DNA of 47,205 nucleotides from Firmicutes bacterium M10-2 (GCA_000403415.2 KE159692.1:1-47205); one strand, 5' to 3'; shown: positions 16,705-26,425, counted from the stretch's first letter. Numbers and translations: made by a program. The notes: generated by a model from the letters alone, not told the origin.

Positions 16705-17788
16705 GAGAAAGAGAAGGTTCCGTATTGGCAGAATCGTGCTGCTGATTGTTCTGTTATTTGCAGTCCTTGCACTTGCAGGGGTAGGATACGGCTATCTTAA
16801 TTTGCAGCCCAGAGGAAAAGGAACCAAAGAAATCGAATTTGTGATTGAAGAAGGCGAATCGTTTGATTCTGTTCTCCGTTCTTTGCAGGAACAAGAATTG
16901 ATCAAGAATGCTAATGTTGCATCTTTGTATGCAAAGTTGAGTCATCATCAAACATATTACGCCGGAGTATTTTTGTTAAATGATCAAATGAGTACCGAAG
17001 ATATCCTAAACTATATTGCCGATCCAAACAATATTATGGATAAATCCGTACGGTTTACGATTCCGGAAGGTCAATGGGCCAAGGAGATTGCCAAATCTCT
17101 TTCAAAGCAGCTGCCTTACACGGAAAAAGAAATTTTGGCGTTGTGGAATGATCAAAACTATATCAACACGCTTGCAAAGGATTATCCGTTCTTAGATCCG
17201 CAAGTGCTTGATAATAAGGATCTGAAAGTGAAACTGGAAGGATTCTTGTTTCCGGAAACGTATTTTATCGATCGAGATGCAACGCTTGACGAAATTACTC
17301 GGATGTTCCTGGACCAATTTGCTCAAGTATACAATGAGTACAAAAGTCAGTTCGAAAGCAGTTCGATGAGTGTGGAAGAAATCGTGACATTGGCAAGCAT
17401 TATCCAGTTTGAATCCGGATCAACCGACGATATGAAAGATATTTCAAGTGTGTTCCATAATCGTCTGAATCAAAATATGGATCTTCAGTCAAGCGTAACT
17501 GTTTGCTATGCGCTTTATGATGATTTTGACTCTCCGCAAGATTGCGAAACCCAATACGATATCGAATCTCCTTACAATACATATCTTATTTCCGGACTTC
17601 CGATCGGACCGATTCTAAATCCGGGCAAAGAAGCCATCGAAGCGGCCCTGGAGCCAAACAATACCGATTATTTATTCTTTGTGGCTGATATTTATAACGT
17701 TAAATCGAATCCGGGAAAAGTGTATTATGCCACAAATTACGAGGATCACCAAAAACTCATGGAAGAGCTTAATCTCGTAATTGAATAA
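16691..17788 (+). CDS. mltG: Endolytic murein transglycosylase
   Basis: MltG cleaves nascent peptidoglycan strands near the membrane and helps set glycan length. A basic N-terminus (PKAKRKRRFR) leads into one membrane helix (residues 12-34). A LysM-like region and the YceG catalytic domain follow, with LASIIQFESG, SSVFHNRLNQNMDLQSSVTVCYAL, ISGLPIGPILNPG and YLFFVADIYN. The glutamate in IIQFES is the probable catalytic residue. The glutamine before it is found in other family members and is not taken as a loss. The protein has 365 residues. The ATG at 16691 was chosen because GAGG lies 9 bases before it; two earlier in-frame starts (16676, 16682) have poor spacing. Confidence 0.9.
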   Translation: MPKAKRKRRFRIGRIVLLIVLLFAVLALAGVGYGYLNLQPRGKGTKEIEFVIEEGESFDSVLRSLQEQELIKNANVASLYAKLSHHQTYYAGVFLLNDQMSTEDILNYIADPNNIMDKSVRFTIPEGQWAKEIAKSLSKQLPYTEKEILALWNDQNYINTLAKDYPFLDPQVLDNKDLKVKLEGFLFPETYFIDRDATLDEITRMFLDQFAQVYNEYKSQFESSSMSVEEIVTLASIIQFESGSTDDMKDISSVFHNRLNQNMDLQSSVTVCYALYDDFDSPQDCETQYDIESPYNTYLISGLPIGPILNPGKEAIEAALEPNNTDYLFFVADIYNVKSNPGKVYYATNYEDHQKLMEELNLVIE

Positions 17789-17809
17789 GAAACAGCGAAT
17801 TGATATAAT
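17781..17809 (+). promoter_or_regulatory. greA promoter
   Basis: TTGAAT (17781-17786), a 17-base spacer and TATAAT (17804-17809) preceded by TGA form an extended -10. The -35 overlaps the end of mltG. Confidence 0.8.
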
Positions 17810-17836
17810 TGAAAATATGGTTAAGGAGTGAAAAAC

Positions 17837-18316
17837 ATGCCAAGCGAAAAATTTTATGTAACGCAAGAAGGGTATAATGATCTACAACGGGAACTTGAAG
17901 ATCTCGTCCATAACGTCCGCCCGCAAGTAATCGTAGAATTGCAGGAAGCACGTGCCCAAGGGGACTTGTCTGAAAATGCCGACTACGATGCGGCGCGTGA
18001 GCATCAGGCACAAGTCGAAGCGCGCATTCGTGAAGTTGAAGCAATTTTGAAACAAGCGGAAATCATCGAAGAATCCGAAGATGACAGTCACCAGAAAGTC
18101 ATCCACATTGGATCGGTCGTTACGATCGAAGATCTGAGCGATCATGAAATCGCAACGTATACAATCGTCGGTACGACAGAAGCGGATCCGTTTGAAGGAA
18201 AGATTTCCAATGAATCTCCGGTCGTCCAAGCTATCCTTGATAAAAAGGAAGGGGACATTGTGAAAATCGATAAGGCTGCAATACCTTATGAAGTAAAGAT
18301 CTTGGAAATCAAGTAG
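17837..18316 (+). CDS. greA: Transcription elongation factor GreA
   Basis: GreA enters the secondary channel of RNA polymerase and stimulates cleavage of backtracked RNA. Its 159 residues show the N-terminal coiled coil with the acidic tip DLSENADYDAAREHQ and the C-terminal FKBP-like domain (GTTEADPFEGKISNESPV). The ATG at 17837 lies 9 bases after TAAGGAG. The in-frame GTG at 17828 touches the ribosome binding site and is rejected. Confidence 0.95.
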   Translation: MPSEKFYVTQEGYNDLQRELEDLVHNVRPQVIVELQEARAQGDLSENADYDAAREHQAQVEARIREVEAILKQAEIIEESEDDSHQKVIHIGSVVTIEDLSDHEIATYTIVGTTEADPFEGKISNESPVVQAILDKKEGDIVKIDKAAIPYEVKILEIK

Positions 18317-18343
18317 TGAAAAATCGATTAAATAAGTACTGAA

Positions 18344-18385
18344 AAGAAAAATTTTGACAAAAAGGTCACAATTTTTCTTTTTTTT
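18344..18385 (+). terminator. greA terminator
   Basis: A 15-base stem with one mismatch (18344-18358 with 18365-18379) has a six-base loop and a T run. It contains a TTGACA that is part of the hairpin, not a usable -35 for the next gene. Confidence 0.85.
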
Positions 18386-18387
18386 CG

Positions 18388-18393
18388 TATATA
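18388..18393 (+). promoter_or_regulatory. -10 element for a probably leaderless comEA transcript
   Basis: TATATA (or the overlapping TATAAA at 18392) sits directly upstream of the comEA ATG, so the start of transcription would coincide with or nearly touch the start codon. No ribosome binding site is present between the terminator and the ATG. Confidence 0.4.
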
Positions 18394-18399
18394 TAAAGT

Positions 18400-18882
18400 A
18401 TGAAGAAAAATATTTTGACCATGATCTTAGGAATCATCTTTTTGTTCGCTCTGATCGGGCGATATGAACCGGTTGAGTTATCGAAAGCGCAAAACGACAC
18501 GATCGAAGTCGAAATTAAAGGGGGTGTTGTCAGTCCGGGAACTTATTTCCTGACTCGAGGAGCGAGTATCGAACAATTGATTAATCAAGCAGGAGGTTTA
18601 AGTGAAAATGCTGATCTGTCTTCTATTTCTCTGCTCACGGAGCTTAAGCACAATGATCTGATTGTTATACCGCTGCAGGATGATCAAACCCAAAGCCTAA
18701 TTTCCTTAAATGGGGCGACGAGCGAACAGCTACAGACATTACCGGGTATTGGCCCATCTACAGCTGATAAAATTATCGCGTATCGTAGCGAAACCCCATT
18801 TACAAGCCTTGAAGATCTTATGAATGTCAAAGGAATCGGAGAAAAGACGTTCGAAAAGCTAAAGGATCGAATTTGTTTATGA
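18400..18882 (+). CDS. comEA: Competence protein ComEA
   Basis: A membrane-anchored DNA receptor for transformation. Residues 4-20 are a hydrophobic N-terminal anchor. An SLBB-type domain follows (VEIKGGVVSPGTYFLTRGAS, IEQLINQAGGLSENADL), then a helix-hairpin-helix pair (SEQLQTLPGIGPSTADKIIA, LMNVKGIGEKTFEKL) that binds duplex DNA. It has 160 residues. It overlaps comEC by ATGA, and the two form the usual DNA-uptake operon. Confidence 0.93.
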   Translation: MKKNILTMILGIIFLFALIGRYEPVELSKAQNDTIEVEIKGGVVSPGTYFLTRGASIEQLINQAGGLSENADLSSISLLTELKHNDLIVIPLQDDQTQSLISLNGATSEQLQTLPGIGPSTADKIIAYRSETPFTSLEDLMNVKGIGEKTFEKLKDRICL

Positions 18883-20768
18883 ATAGCTGGCTGATCGTTG
18901 GAATTTGTTTTTGGACGACAACCTTGTTTCGCGACATTTATTTTATTTTCATCTTCCTTTTGTGTCTGATCTACTTGTCTTATCGTTTAAAAGAAAGGCG
19001 ATGGATCTTGATTTATGTCTTCTGTGTCTTTCTCTTTATCGCAACGACAGCGTATCCAAAATCTCCTCAACCTGGGCAATATACGGTGTATGAAATCAAA
19101 CAAAATTACGCGCTGGCAAGACAGGGGCGCCAACAACTTGTCATCTACGATGCGGAAGATCTCTCTTATTACGATCGTTTGGATGTAGAAAAAATCGAAT
19201 CGCTCCATTCTCTTGACAATTTATCTTTATTTTCTTTTGAAGAGCATATGGAGAAAAAAGGAATCCGTTTTTTTGCTTCCCGATATGCGAAAATTTCATC
19301 TTCCAATCATTACAAGGCAAAGATTTTTCGCTGGTTCAAAGAAAAAGAGGATCCGTTTTTGATGAGTGCCCTCTATCAGATCCATCAAAAAAATTCGTTT
19401 TTCGCTTCTTTAGGCGTGCCATTACTCATCCTTTTCACGAGTTTGGAAAGAAAGATGCGTAAATGGTGGTCAAGCATGTATTCGCATCCATTGATTGTCG
19501 TGTTGATGCTGGCATATGGCTTTTTCTTTCCTTTTCATCCTAGTCTTATTCGCCTGATCCTTATGCATATGGCAATGTGGCGATCGGAAAACTGGAAAGC
19601 ACATCAAAGTGTGATGCTTATCGGTTATCCTTTATGTGTAAGCGGAGGCAGTCTTGATCTGGCTTTGCTTGTTCCGGTCAGCTTTTTATGGATATCCAAG
19701 AAAGGATGGAATAAAAAACAGGAAATTTTCGCACGTTTTTTCATTTTGCTGGTTTTTCAGGTCTTATTTTTTTCTAAGATCGATCTTTTTTCGCTTTTCT
19801 TCTTTTTATGGTTCAAAAAGTTGTATGCTTTTTTGCTTTTAATCAAATTGTTGCCTTTTTCTTGGACATGGATGCGCGAATTGGAAGAAATGGAAACTTG
19901 GGAGAACGTTTTTTTTTCTTTGCGCCCTACGCTTCTTTTTACCGGAGCCTGCGTCTTTTTGTTTTGGCGTCTGGCAACAGATCATCGGTTTCGTTCCTTC
20001 GCAAAAACTGGACTTTTTTGTTTTGGAATATTGTTCATAACATTGTTTTGCAATCCGTTTTTCCATGTGTATATGCTTGATATCGGTCAGGGGGACTGCA
20101 CATTGATTGTCGAGCCTTTTCAAAAGAGTGTCATAATGATCGATGCAGGACAAAATATGTATCGCGACAATGTCGAACAGATTGTGGTTCCGTTTTTAAA
20201 ATCGAGAAATATCCGCAAGATCGACCTATTGATCGCTACTCACGATGATTTTGATCATAGTGGCGGAATCGAACAGCTTTGCGAAAGTTTTCCGGTCGAA
20301 AAAGTGATTAGGGATCCGGATGAAGAGATAGATGTGGAGTATCCGTTTCTTTCGCTGCTTTCCAAACGCGAAGCAAACAATGAAAACGATCAAAGCCTGA
20401 TTCATTATTTTGCGTATGACGGGCTGGAGTACTTATGGACAGGAGATGCAGGAATCGAGATTGAAAAGCAGTTGCTTGATCAATACGATTTGAGTGGGGT
20501 CGATATCTTGAAACTGGGTCATCATGGTTCGGCAACTAGTTCATCGTTTGATTTTTTGATGGAAACTGATCCTTTGCTGGCGCTTATTTCGGTGGGAGCA
20601 AACAATCGGTACGGGCATCCGCATCCAGATGTGCTTTCCTCTTTAAATGAGCTTGGAATTGATGCTTTGATGACAAAGGATGATGGCATGATCCATATTT
20701 TCACGTTAAAGAATTTACGGTTTTTCGAAACGGCAAAAGGGCGGATCGGAATGTTCGATCCAAGTTGA
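18879..20768 (+). CDS. comEC: Competence protein ComEC/Rec2
   Basis: The inner-membrane channel that takes single-stranded DNA into the cell. The N-terminal half is strongly hydrophobic (several helices at about residues 5-55 and 170-370). The C-terminal half is a metallo-beta-lactamase-like domain with DIGQGDCTLIV, the metal motif THDDFDHSGG and LGHHGSATSSS. The 629 residues are shorter than in B. subtilis (776), but all main parts are present. The ATG at 18879 overlaps the comEA stop; GGA in AAAGGATCG precedes it. Confidence 0.92.
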   Translation: MNSWLIVGICFWTTTLFRDIYFIFIFLLCLIYLSYRLKERRWILIYVFCVFLFIATTAYPKSPQPGQYTVYEIKQNYALARQGRQQLVIYDAEDLSYYDRLDVEKIESLHSLDNLSLFSFEEHMEKKGIRFFASRYAKISSSNHYKAKIFRWFKEKEDPFLMSALYQIHQKNSFFASLGVPLLILFTSLERKMRKWWSSMYSHPLIVVLMLAYGFFFPFHPSLIRLILMHMAMWRSENWKAHQSVMLIGYPLCVSGGSLDLALLVPVSFLWISKKGWNKKQEIFARFFILLVFQVLFFSKIDLFSLFFFLWFKKLYAFLLLIKLLPFSWTWMRELEEMETWENVFFSLRPTLLFTGACVFLFWRLATDHRFRSFAKTGLFCFGILFITLFCNPFFHVYMLDIGQGDCTLIVEPFQKSVIMIDAGQNMYRDNVEQIVVPFLKSRNIRKIDLLIATHDDFDHSGGIEQLCESFPVEKVIRDPDEEIDVEYPFLSLLSKREANNENDQSLIHYFAYDGLEYLWTGDAGIEIEKQLLDQYDLSGVDILKLGHHGSATSSSFDFLMETDPLLALISVGANNRYGHPHPDVLSSLNELGIDALMTKDDGMIHIFTLKNLRFFETAKGRIGMFDPS

Positions 20769-20799
20769 TTTGTGAGGAGTTTTCCTCCATACTAAAAAT

Positions 20800-21741
20800 A
20801 TGATATATATTTTACATGGAACAGATCTTTCAAGGATGAGTTTGAAGCTTGAACAGATCAAAAACAAATTTCACATTGAGCAGATGAGCACATACGATGC
20901 GATGGAAGAAAGCCAAATGGATGTTCTGCAGGAAATCGACAGCATTTTAATTTTCGATGATCCGAAAATGATCGTGATCAAAAACGCAACCTTTTTGAGT
21001 GCGAAAAATACTTCGCGATATGAAATCGATCCTTTTGTCCAAAGAAAAGATGTGGATCTTCTGATTGTCTTCTGCGTTCCGACTGAAAAGATCGATCAGC
21101 GAAAAAAAGCGGTGAAACTCTTATCACAGGATGCGCATATGATGGCTTGCGTCCGGCTTGATCAAAAAAGCCAACCGGGTTACATTCGAGAACAAATGAA
21201 AGAAGAAAACCTGACGATGGATGCAGATGCGTTTAAATATTTCGTCAGTCATGTAGGAATGGATTCCTTAAAGATCAGAAGCGAGATCATAAAACTTTCG
21301 ATCTATAACGAACATGTCTCTTTGGAAGATGTCAAAGCGCTGATGGTCAATGAGCCAATTGACGATGTATTTAAGATGACAGATGCGTTGTTTGATAAAA
21401 ACGGGCTGTTATTGCTTGCGTATTATCGGAATTTTCGGCAGCAAAATATGGAAACAGTCGCAATCGTCGCACTTTTGGCCAGTCAAATTCGTTTTTTGTT
21501 TCAAATATCGTTTCTGATGGATAAAAGAATGGGAAAGGAAGAAATCGCAAAAGAGCTCAAGGCTCATCCATATCGGGTGCAGCTGTCAATGCAGAAAGCA
21601 TCACGTTTTACTCCGGAAAGACTGCTTGGATATTTGAGTATGCTGGCCAATCTTGATCAGAACATGAAAAAAGGTAAGATCGATCCGGATGAGGGATTTG
21701 AAAACTTCGCATTGGCTCTTGAAGAAGAAAGAGAAAGCTGA
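20800..21741 (+). CDS. holA: DNA polymerase III subunit delta
   Basis: The clamp-loader subunit that opens the beta sliding clamp. Its 313 residues show the delta-family pattern: N-terminal AAA+-like fold without Walker residues (YILHGTDLSRMSLKLEQI, FDDPKMIVIKNATFL) and C-terminal GMDSLKIRSEIIKLSIY, VFKMTDALFDKN, LLASQIRFLFQ, HPYRVQLSMQKASRF. It follows comEC as yqeN does in other Firmicutes. No ribosome binding site is at a proper distance. A short hairpin GAGGA/TCCTC and a weak TACTAA (20790-20795) stand directly before the ATG, so it may be read as a leaderless message. Confidence 0.88.
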   Translation: MIYILHGTDLSRMSLKLEQIKNKFHIEQMSTYDAMEESQMDVLQEIDSILIFDDPKMIVIKNATFLSAKNTSRYEIDPFVQRKDVDLLIVFCVPTEKIDQRKKAVKLLSQDAHMMACVRLDQKSQPGYIREQMKEENLTMDADAFKYFVSHVGMDSLKIRSEIIKLSIYNEHVSLEDVKALMVNEPIDDVFKMTDALFDKNGLLLLAYYRNFRQQNMETVAIVALLASQIRFLFQISFLMDKRMGKEEIAKELKAHPYRVQLSMQKASRFTPERLLGYLSMLANLDQNMKKGKIDPDEGFENFALALEEERES

Positions 21742-21756
21742 TTGGTAAAAAAACGG

Positions 21757-21785
21757 TTCAAATCCGGAAAAAAATGTGATAAACT
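21757..21785 (+). promoter_or_regulatory. valS promoter
   Basis: TTCAAA (21757-21762), a 17-base spacer and TAAACT (21780-21785) precede the T-box leader. Confidence 0.55.
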
Positions 21786-21791
21786 AAACAA

Positions 21792-22008
21792 AAATGGCGA
21801 TGAATAAAAGGAGTAGTCTGGACAGATTGAAAGAGAGTCCTCGGGTGGTGGAAGAGGATATGAAGGAAAGACGAAGGTAGTTTAGGAGCCGGTCTCTGAG
21901 TTTAGTAAGAGATTCCGTGATGCTGCGTTAAAGCATTAAGGCATGCTGCTGCATGCGAATTAAGGTGGTACCACGTCAAGCACGTCCTTATGGATGTGCT
22001 TTTTATTT
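21792..22008 (+). promoter_or_regulatory. T-box leader of valS
   Basis: The T-box core GGTGGTACCACG is at 21964-21975. The terminator stem AGCACGTCC/GGATGTGCT (21979-21999) with a T run follows. A GTA at 21877-21879 in the likely specifier loop reads a valine codon, in line with valS. Low charging of tRNA-Val should allow read-through. Confidence 0.9.
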
Positions 22009-22024
22009 GGAAAGGAAAAAAGAA

Positions 22025-24637
22025 ATGCTAGAACCAAAATACGACCATAAAAAAGTAGAAAAAGATCGTTACGATCAATGGATCAAGGAAGGATATTTTA
22101 CGGCAGGAGATTTAAACAAGAGCCCTTACTGTATTGTGATCCCTCCGCCAAATGTAACCGGAAAACTTCATTTGGGACATGCGTGGGATACGACTATTCA
22201 GGATATCCTTTCACGGTACCAAAGGCTTCAGGGAAAAGATGTTTTATGGCTTCCGGGAATGGATCATGCAGGAATCGCTACCCAAGCCAAGGTCGATGCC
22301 CGTTTGAAGGACGAAGGAATTTCCCGATACGATATCGGTCGCGAGAAATTTCTTGATCGTGCTTGGGAGTGGAAAGAGGAATATGCTACGACGATTCGCC
22401 GACAATGGGCGAAGATGGGGTTGTCTTTAGATTACAGTCGGGAACGGTTTACGATGGATGAAGGCTTGTCGCAAGCTGTACGAAAAGTGTTTGTCGATCT
22501 TTATAACGATGGATTGATCTATCAAGGTGAACGAATCATCAACTGGGATCCACAGGCGAGAACGGCACTTTCCAACATTGAGGTCGAGCATAAAGAAATT
22601 ATGGGACACATGTATTATTTCAAATACAAAGTTGTCGAAACGGGAGAAGAATTGATCATTGCGACAACACGTCCGGAAACGATGTTCGCCGATCAGGCCA
22701 TCTTTGTCCATCCGGATGATGCACGCTATACTCATTTAGTTGGCAAGCATGCAATCAATCCGGCGAATGGAGATGAACTGCCGATTATGGCGGATGATTA
22801 TATCGACATGGAATTCGGAACGGCTGTCATGAAGTGTACGCCGGCTCATGATCCAAACGACTTTCAGCTGGCGAAAAAATACGGACTCGATATGCCGATC
22901 TGCATGAATGATGACGGAACCATGAATTCGATGGCTCACAAATACGAAGGGATGGATCGTTTTGAATGCCGTGAGGCTCTTGTTGCCGATTTCGAAAAGG
23001 CCGGAGTTGTCGATCATATCGAAGAGCATCCACATCAGGTTGGACATTCCGAAAGAACGGGTGTGATTGTCGAGCCGTACCTATCCAAACAATGGTTTGT
23101 CAAGATGAAGCCGTTGGCAAACGAAGTGTTGAAAAATCAAAGTGGCGATCAGAAGATTTCGTTCATTCCTCCACGTTTTAACCATACGTTCGAGCAATGG
23201 CTTGAAAATATCGAAGACTGGTGTATTTCGCGTCAGCTCTGGTGGGGACATCGTATTCCGGCATGGACCAACAAGGAAACCGGTGAAATTTATGTCGGGA
23301 TGGAAGATCCGCAAGATCCTGAAAATTGGGTTCAGGATGAAGATGTGCTTGATACATGGTTCTCAAGTGCGTTATGGCCGTTTTCTACACTTGGCTGGCC
23401 GCAGGATACGCCGGACCTTGAACGTTATTTTCCAAACAATGTGCTCGTCACAGGTTATGATATCATTTTCTTTTGGGTTGCCCGTATGGCGTTCCAGGCA
23501 CGCTACTGCATGAATAACCGTCCGTTCAAGGAAGTACTGATCCATGGATTGATTCGTGATCCGCAAGGAAGAAAAATGTCGAAATCTTTAGGAAACGGGG
23601 TCGATCCGATGGATGTGATCGCAGATAAAGGGGCGGATGCTTTGCGTTTCTTCCTAACGACAAATTCGGCGCCGGGACTTGATTTACGTTATGATGAAAC
23701 GAAGATCGATGCAGCATGGAATTTTATCAATAAATTGTGGAATGCTTCAAGATATGTGCTGATGCAGCTTGATGGTCAGGAATACGCTTTGTGTCAGGAA
23801 GATCTTATTCCTGCTTCGAAATGGATCTTAGAAAAGATGAATGAAACAATCGAAAGTGTTACAAACAACATGGATCGTTACGAAATTGCGATTGCAGGAA
23901 ACGAAGTGTATTCTTTTGTGTTCAATGTATTCTGTTCATGGTATATCGAATTGTCAAAACCTGCACTGAAAAACGGAACGCCAAAAGAAATCGAAAGCAC
24001 AAAAGCCACACTCGCGTTAGTGATGAAAAATATTTTGATCCTGCTGTCGCCATTCATTCCTTTTGTTTCGGAAGAAATTTATTTGAATATGCCGGGAGCG
24101 AAACGTTCGATTAATCTTGAATCGTGGCCGCAAAAGGTCGATATCGAAATGAGTCGGGAAGAAATGGATCAAATGGATATGCTGATTAGTGCGATTGGAA
24201 CAGTTCGTGAAATCAAGAACGAATATCATCTGAAACCATCCGAAGAAATCGTGATTTCTCTGCATGACGATCAAGGCGCTCCAATCCATATTTCGGAAAA
24301 CCTTGAAAGCTTGCTTTGCGGAATGGCGCACGTCCTCCTGAAAGAAGAACTGCACACAGAGGATGTTCTTTCTCGTACGATCGATCATGCAATACTTACA
24401 GTGGCAATGGACGATCTAATCAATCTTGACGAAGAAAAAGCAAAATGGGAAAAAGAAATCGTACGGTTGGAAAAAGAGGTTCTTCGCGGAGAAAAGATGC
24501 TTGCCAATCCTCGATTTGTCGAAAAAGCGCCGAAAGAAAAAGTGGAACAAGAACAGGGAAAACTTGCTTCTTATAAAGATCAGCTGAAGATCGCGAAAGA
24601 TCAGTTAAAAACAATAGAAGAGAAAATTATAGGATAA
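22025..24637 (+). CDS. valS: Valine-tRNA ligase
   Basis: A class I synthetase that charges tRNA-Val and edits Thr. The 870 residues show the HIGH-type motif PPNVTGKLHLGHAW, the CP1 editing domain (TTRPETMFADQAIFVHP), the KMSKS motif RKMSKSLGNGVDP, the anticodon-binding domain and a C-terminal coiled-coil arm rich in Lys and Glu. The ATG at 22025 follows AAAGGAAAAAAG. The longer reading frame upstream runs through the T-box and is rejected. Confidence 0.96.
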   Translation: MLEPKYDHKKVEKDRYDQWIKEGYFTAGDLNKSPYCIVIPPPNVTGKLHLGHAWDTTIQDILSRYQRLQGKDVLWLPGMDHAGIATQAKVDARLKDEGISRYDIGREKFLDRAWEWKEEYATTIRRQWAKMGLSLDYSRERFTMDEGLSQAVRKVFVDLYNDGLIYQGERIINWDPQARTALSNIEVEHKEIMGHMYYFKYKVVETGEELIIATTRPETMFADQAIFVHPDDARYTHLVGKHAINPANGDELPIMADDYIDMEFGTAVMKCTPAHDPNDFQLAKKYGLDMPICMNDDGTMNSMAHKYEGMDRFECREALVADFEKAGVVDHIEEHPHQVGHSERTGVIVEPYLSKQWFVKMKPLANEVLKNQSGDQKISFIPPRFNHTFEQWLENIEDWCISRQLWWGHRIPAWTNKETGEIYVGMEDPQDPENWVQDEDVLDTWFSSALWPFSTLGWPQDTPDLERYFPNNVLVTGYDIIFFWVARMAFQARYCMNNRPFKEVLIHGLIRDPQGRKMSKSLGNGVDPMDVIADKGADALRFFLTTNSAPGLDLRYDETKIDAAWNFINKLWNASRYVLMQLDGQEYALCQEDLIPASKWILEKMNETIESVTNNMDRYEIAIAGNEVYSFVFNVFCSWYIELSKPALKNGTPKEIESTKATLALVMKNILILLSPFIPFVSEEIYLNMPGAKRSINLESWPQKVDIEMSREEMDQMDMLISAIGTVREIKNEYHLKPSEEIVISLHDDQGAPIHISENLESLLCGMAHVLLKEELHTEDVLSRTIDHAILTVAMDDLINLDEEKAKWEKEIVRLEKEVLRGEKMLANPRFVEKAPKEKVEQEQGKLASYKDQLKIAKDQLKTIEEKIIG

Positions 24638-24638
24638 T

Positions 24639-25094
24639 ATGACAACAACACCTGAGAAAAATGAAAGAATATATGAATTGCTTTTAGATTTAATACAGCG
24701 TTTGAGGCGACGTTGGAAAGACGATATGCAATTGTATCCGACATTTAAGGCGAAAGATCTTGAGATGCTGGCCTTTCTTTATACAGCGGATCATCCGATT
24801 TCTATGCAGGAACTTGCTTCTTTCCTCAAAGTATCGGGTGCTGCTGCAAGTCAGAGCACAGCTGCGCTGGAGAAACGAAAGATCGTTCAGCGCACGCCAA
24901 GTCCGAAGGATCATCGGATCAACCATATTTCACTTCATCCTGAACTTTTAGCACGTTATGAAAACGAAAAAATCGAGATGAAAAAGACAGTGGAACGGTT
25001 CCAAGAGTATACAAACGAAGAATTCGATTTAGAGCGTTTGCTGGAAAAGATCCTGGAATTTGCCGAGCAGGACAATGAAAAAAATCCTTTTTGA
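24639..25094 (+). CDS. MarR-family transcriptional regulator
   Basis: A 151-residue winged-helix protein: QELASFLKVSGAAASQSTAALEKRKIVQRTPSPKDHRI shows the turn-recognition helix and wing of MarR. Its ligand and targets are unknown. It starts one base after the valS stop, so it is probably cotranscribed with valS. The next small gene overlaps its end by 20 bases. Confidence 0.85.
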   Translation: MTTTPEKNERIYELLLDLIQRLRRRWKDDMQLYPTFKAKDLEMLAFLYTADHPISMQELASFLKVSGAAASQSTAALEKRKIVQRTPSPKDHRINHISLHPELLARYENEKIEMKKTVERFQEYTNEEFDLERLLEKILEFAEQDNEKNPF

Positions 25095-25368
25095 TTGTTC
25101 GGTAATCGAAGATCCTTATTTGGCACTGGCTGCGTTTTTGGAAATCGATCCGGATGGGAATGTACCTTTGAAAAAAAAGATCATAAATTATGCAAAACCG
25201 GCAATTCTTGAAATCTTCTTTCGCGAAGAAGGAATCAGGAAATGGCCGAAGTTTATTGATTTTTTGGAAGAAGTTTCTCAGAAAAACCGTTGGATCTTCG
25301 TCATTTGGGGACCGAAAAAAGTAGAAATGTTGATCGCCAATGATCAGGCGAATCATGAAGTCGTGTGA
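25075..25368 (+). CDS. Small protein of unknown function
   Basis: A 97-residue protein starting MKKILFDCSVIEDP with an alternating hydrophobic pattern (ILFDCSVI, WIFVIWGPKKVEMLIA). It has no signal peptide or membrane segment, and I do not recognise the family. AGGA lies 7 bases before the ATG. The 20-base overlap with the MarR gene points to translational coupling and a shared role. Confidence 0.65.
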   Translation: MKKILFDCSVIEDPYLALAAFLEIDPDGNVPLKKKIINYAKPAILEIFFREEGIRKWPKFIDFLEEVSQKNRWIFVIWGPKKVEMLIANDQANHEVV

Positions 25369-25385
25369 TAAACACGACTTTTTTC
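25359..25385 (+). terminator. Terminator after the valS-marR unit
   Basis: The perfect stem AGTCGTGT/ACACGACT with a five-base loop and T run overlaps the last codons of the small gene. Confidence 0.88.
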
Positions 25386-25476
25386 GTGAAAAAGCGTGAG
25401 AGAAATCATTAAGAAAAGATTGTGCTAAAATAAAACTAATCAGAGGATCATGCATCTTTCTGGAAAGGATGACAGT

Positions 25477-26415
25477 ATGGCACAAGGATTATATGAAGTA
25501 TTAGGAATCAATAAAGACGCAACAGAAAAAGAGATAAAGAGCGCGTATAAAAAACTCGCTAAAAAATATCACCCTGATTTGAATAAGACGCCCGAAGCTG
25601 AAGTGAAGATGAAAGAAATCAACAAAGCTTATGAAATCTTATCGGATCAGAAAAAGCGAGCACTTTACGATGAATTTGGAGAAAAGGCGATTGAAGCCGA
25701 TTTCAATGAAGATATTTTGAACTCGTATAAGTATTCTTGGGCAAACCAGGGACAGCAAGGAGGTTTCGGTCCGGGAAACGGATGGCCGTTTGGCTTTGAT
25801 GATGACTTTTTGAGCAGTATGTTCCAAGGCGCCGGAAGTCAGGGAAGAGGTTCGTTCTATCAGGATTATCAGCCTAGACCAACGAAAGGAGAAGATCTGA
25901 ACGCGACCATCAATATCGATTTCATGAAGGCAGTTCAAGGAGGACCGGAAACAGTATCGTTTACGATCAATGACGGAATCAACCCGGCGAAAAATGTCAC
26001 GTACGAAGTAAAGATTCCGCAAGGTATCCGTGAAGGGCAAAAAATTCGTCTGGCGGGCAAAGGTCTTGCCGGAATTAACGGAGGTCCCGACGGAGATTTG
26101 TATTTGAACGTCCATATTCGTCCGGATAAGACATTCCGAAGAGAAGATGAGGATATTTATGTTGAGATTCCGGTTGATTTTACGGACGCACTGCTGGGAG
26201 CGAGTATCGATGTACCGACAATTGACGGCATGGTTTCAATCAAAATTCCTGCCGGAACGCAGCCGGGACAAAAGTTCCGTTTAAAAGGCAAAGGCGTCAA
26301 GACGCCTAAGAATACCGGAGATGAGTATGCGCAGATCAAAGTTGTTTTGCCAAAAGAATTGAGCGATGAACAAAAAGAGTTGATCGAAAAATTTAAAGAA
26401 ACGATGAAGAAATAA
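25477..26415 (+). CDS. DnaJ-like co-chaperone (CbpA type)
   Basis: An Hsp40 that stimulates DnaK. The J domain (residues 1-68) has the HPD motif in KYHPDLN. A Gly/Phe-rich linker follows (residues 85-125), then two C-terminal substrate-binding domains ([40 protein letters not shown]). The cysteine-rich zinc domain of true DnaJ is missing, so it is the CbpA/type II form. It has 312 residues. GGAAAGGA supports the ATG at 25477. An extended -10 (TGCTAAAAT, 25423-25431) lies upstream. Confidence 0.9.
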   Translation: MAQGLYEVLGINKDATEKEIKSAYKKLAKKYHPDLNKTPEAEVKMKEINKAYEILSDQKKRALYDEFGEKAIEADFNEDILNSYKYSWANQGQQGGFGPGNGWPFGFDDDFLSSMFQGAGSQGRGSFYQDYQPRPTKGEDLNATINIDFMKAVQGGPETVSFTINDGINPAKNVTYEVKIPQGIREGQKIRLAGKGLAGINGGPDGDLYLNVHIRPDKTFRREDEDIYVEIPVDFTDALLGASIDVPTIDGMVSIKIPAGTQPGQKFRLKGKGVKTPKNTGDEYAQIKVVLPKELSDEQKELIEKFKETMKK

Positions 26416-26425
26416 AAGAAAAATC

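Noticed and set aside
17380-17425. Loss of the MltG catalytic glutamate (IIQFES instead of IVEKE)
   Set aside because: Glutamine at the first position is, as far as I recall, seen in other family members, and the second glutamate is kept, so I do not claim inactivity.
18354-18359. TTGACA as the -35 of comEA
   Set aside because: It is part of the greA terminator stem and lies about 28 bases from the TATATA, much too far.
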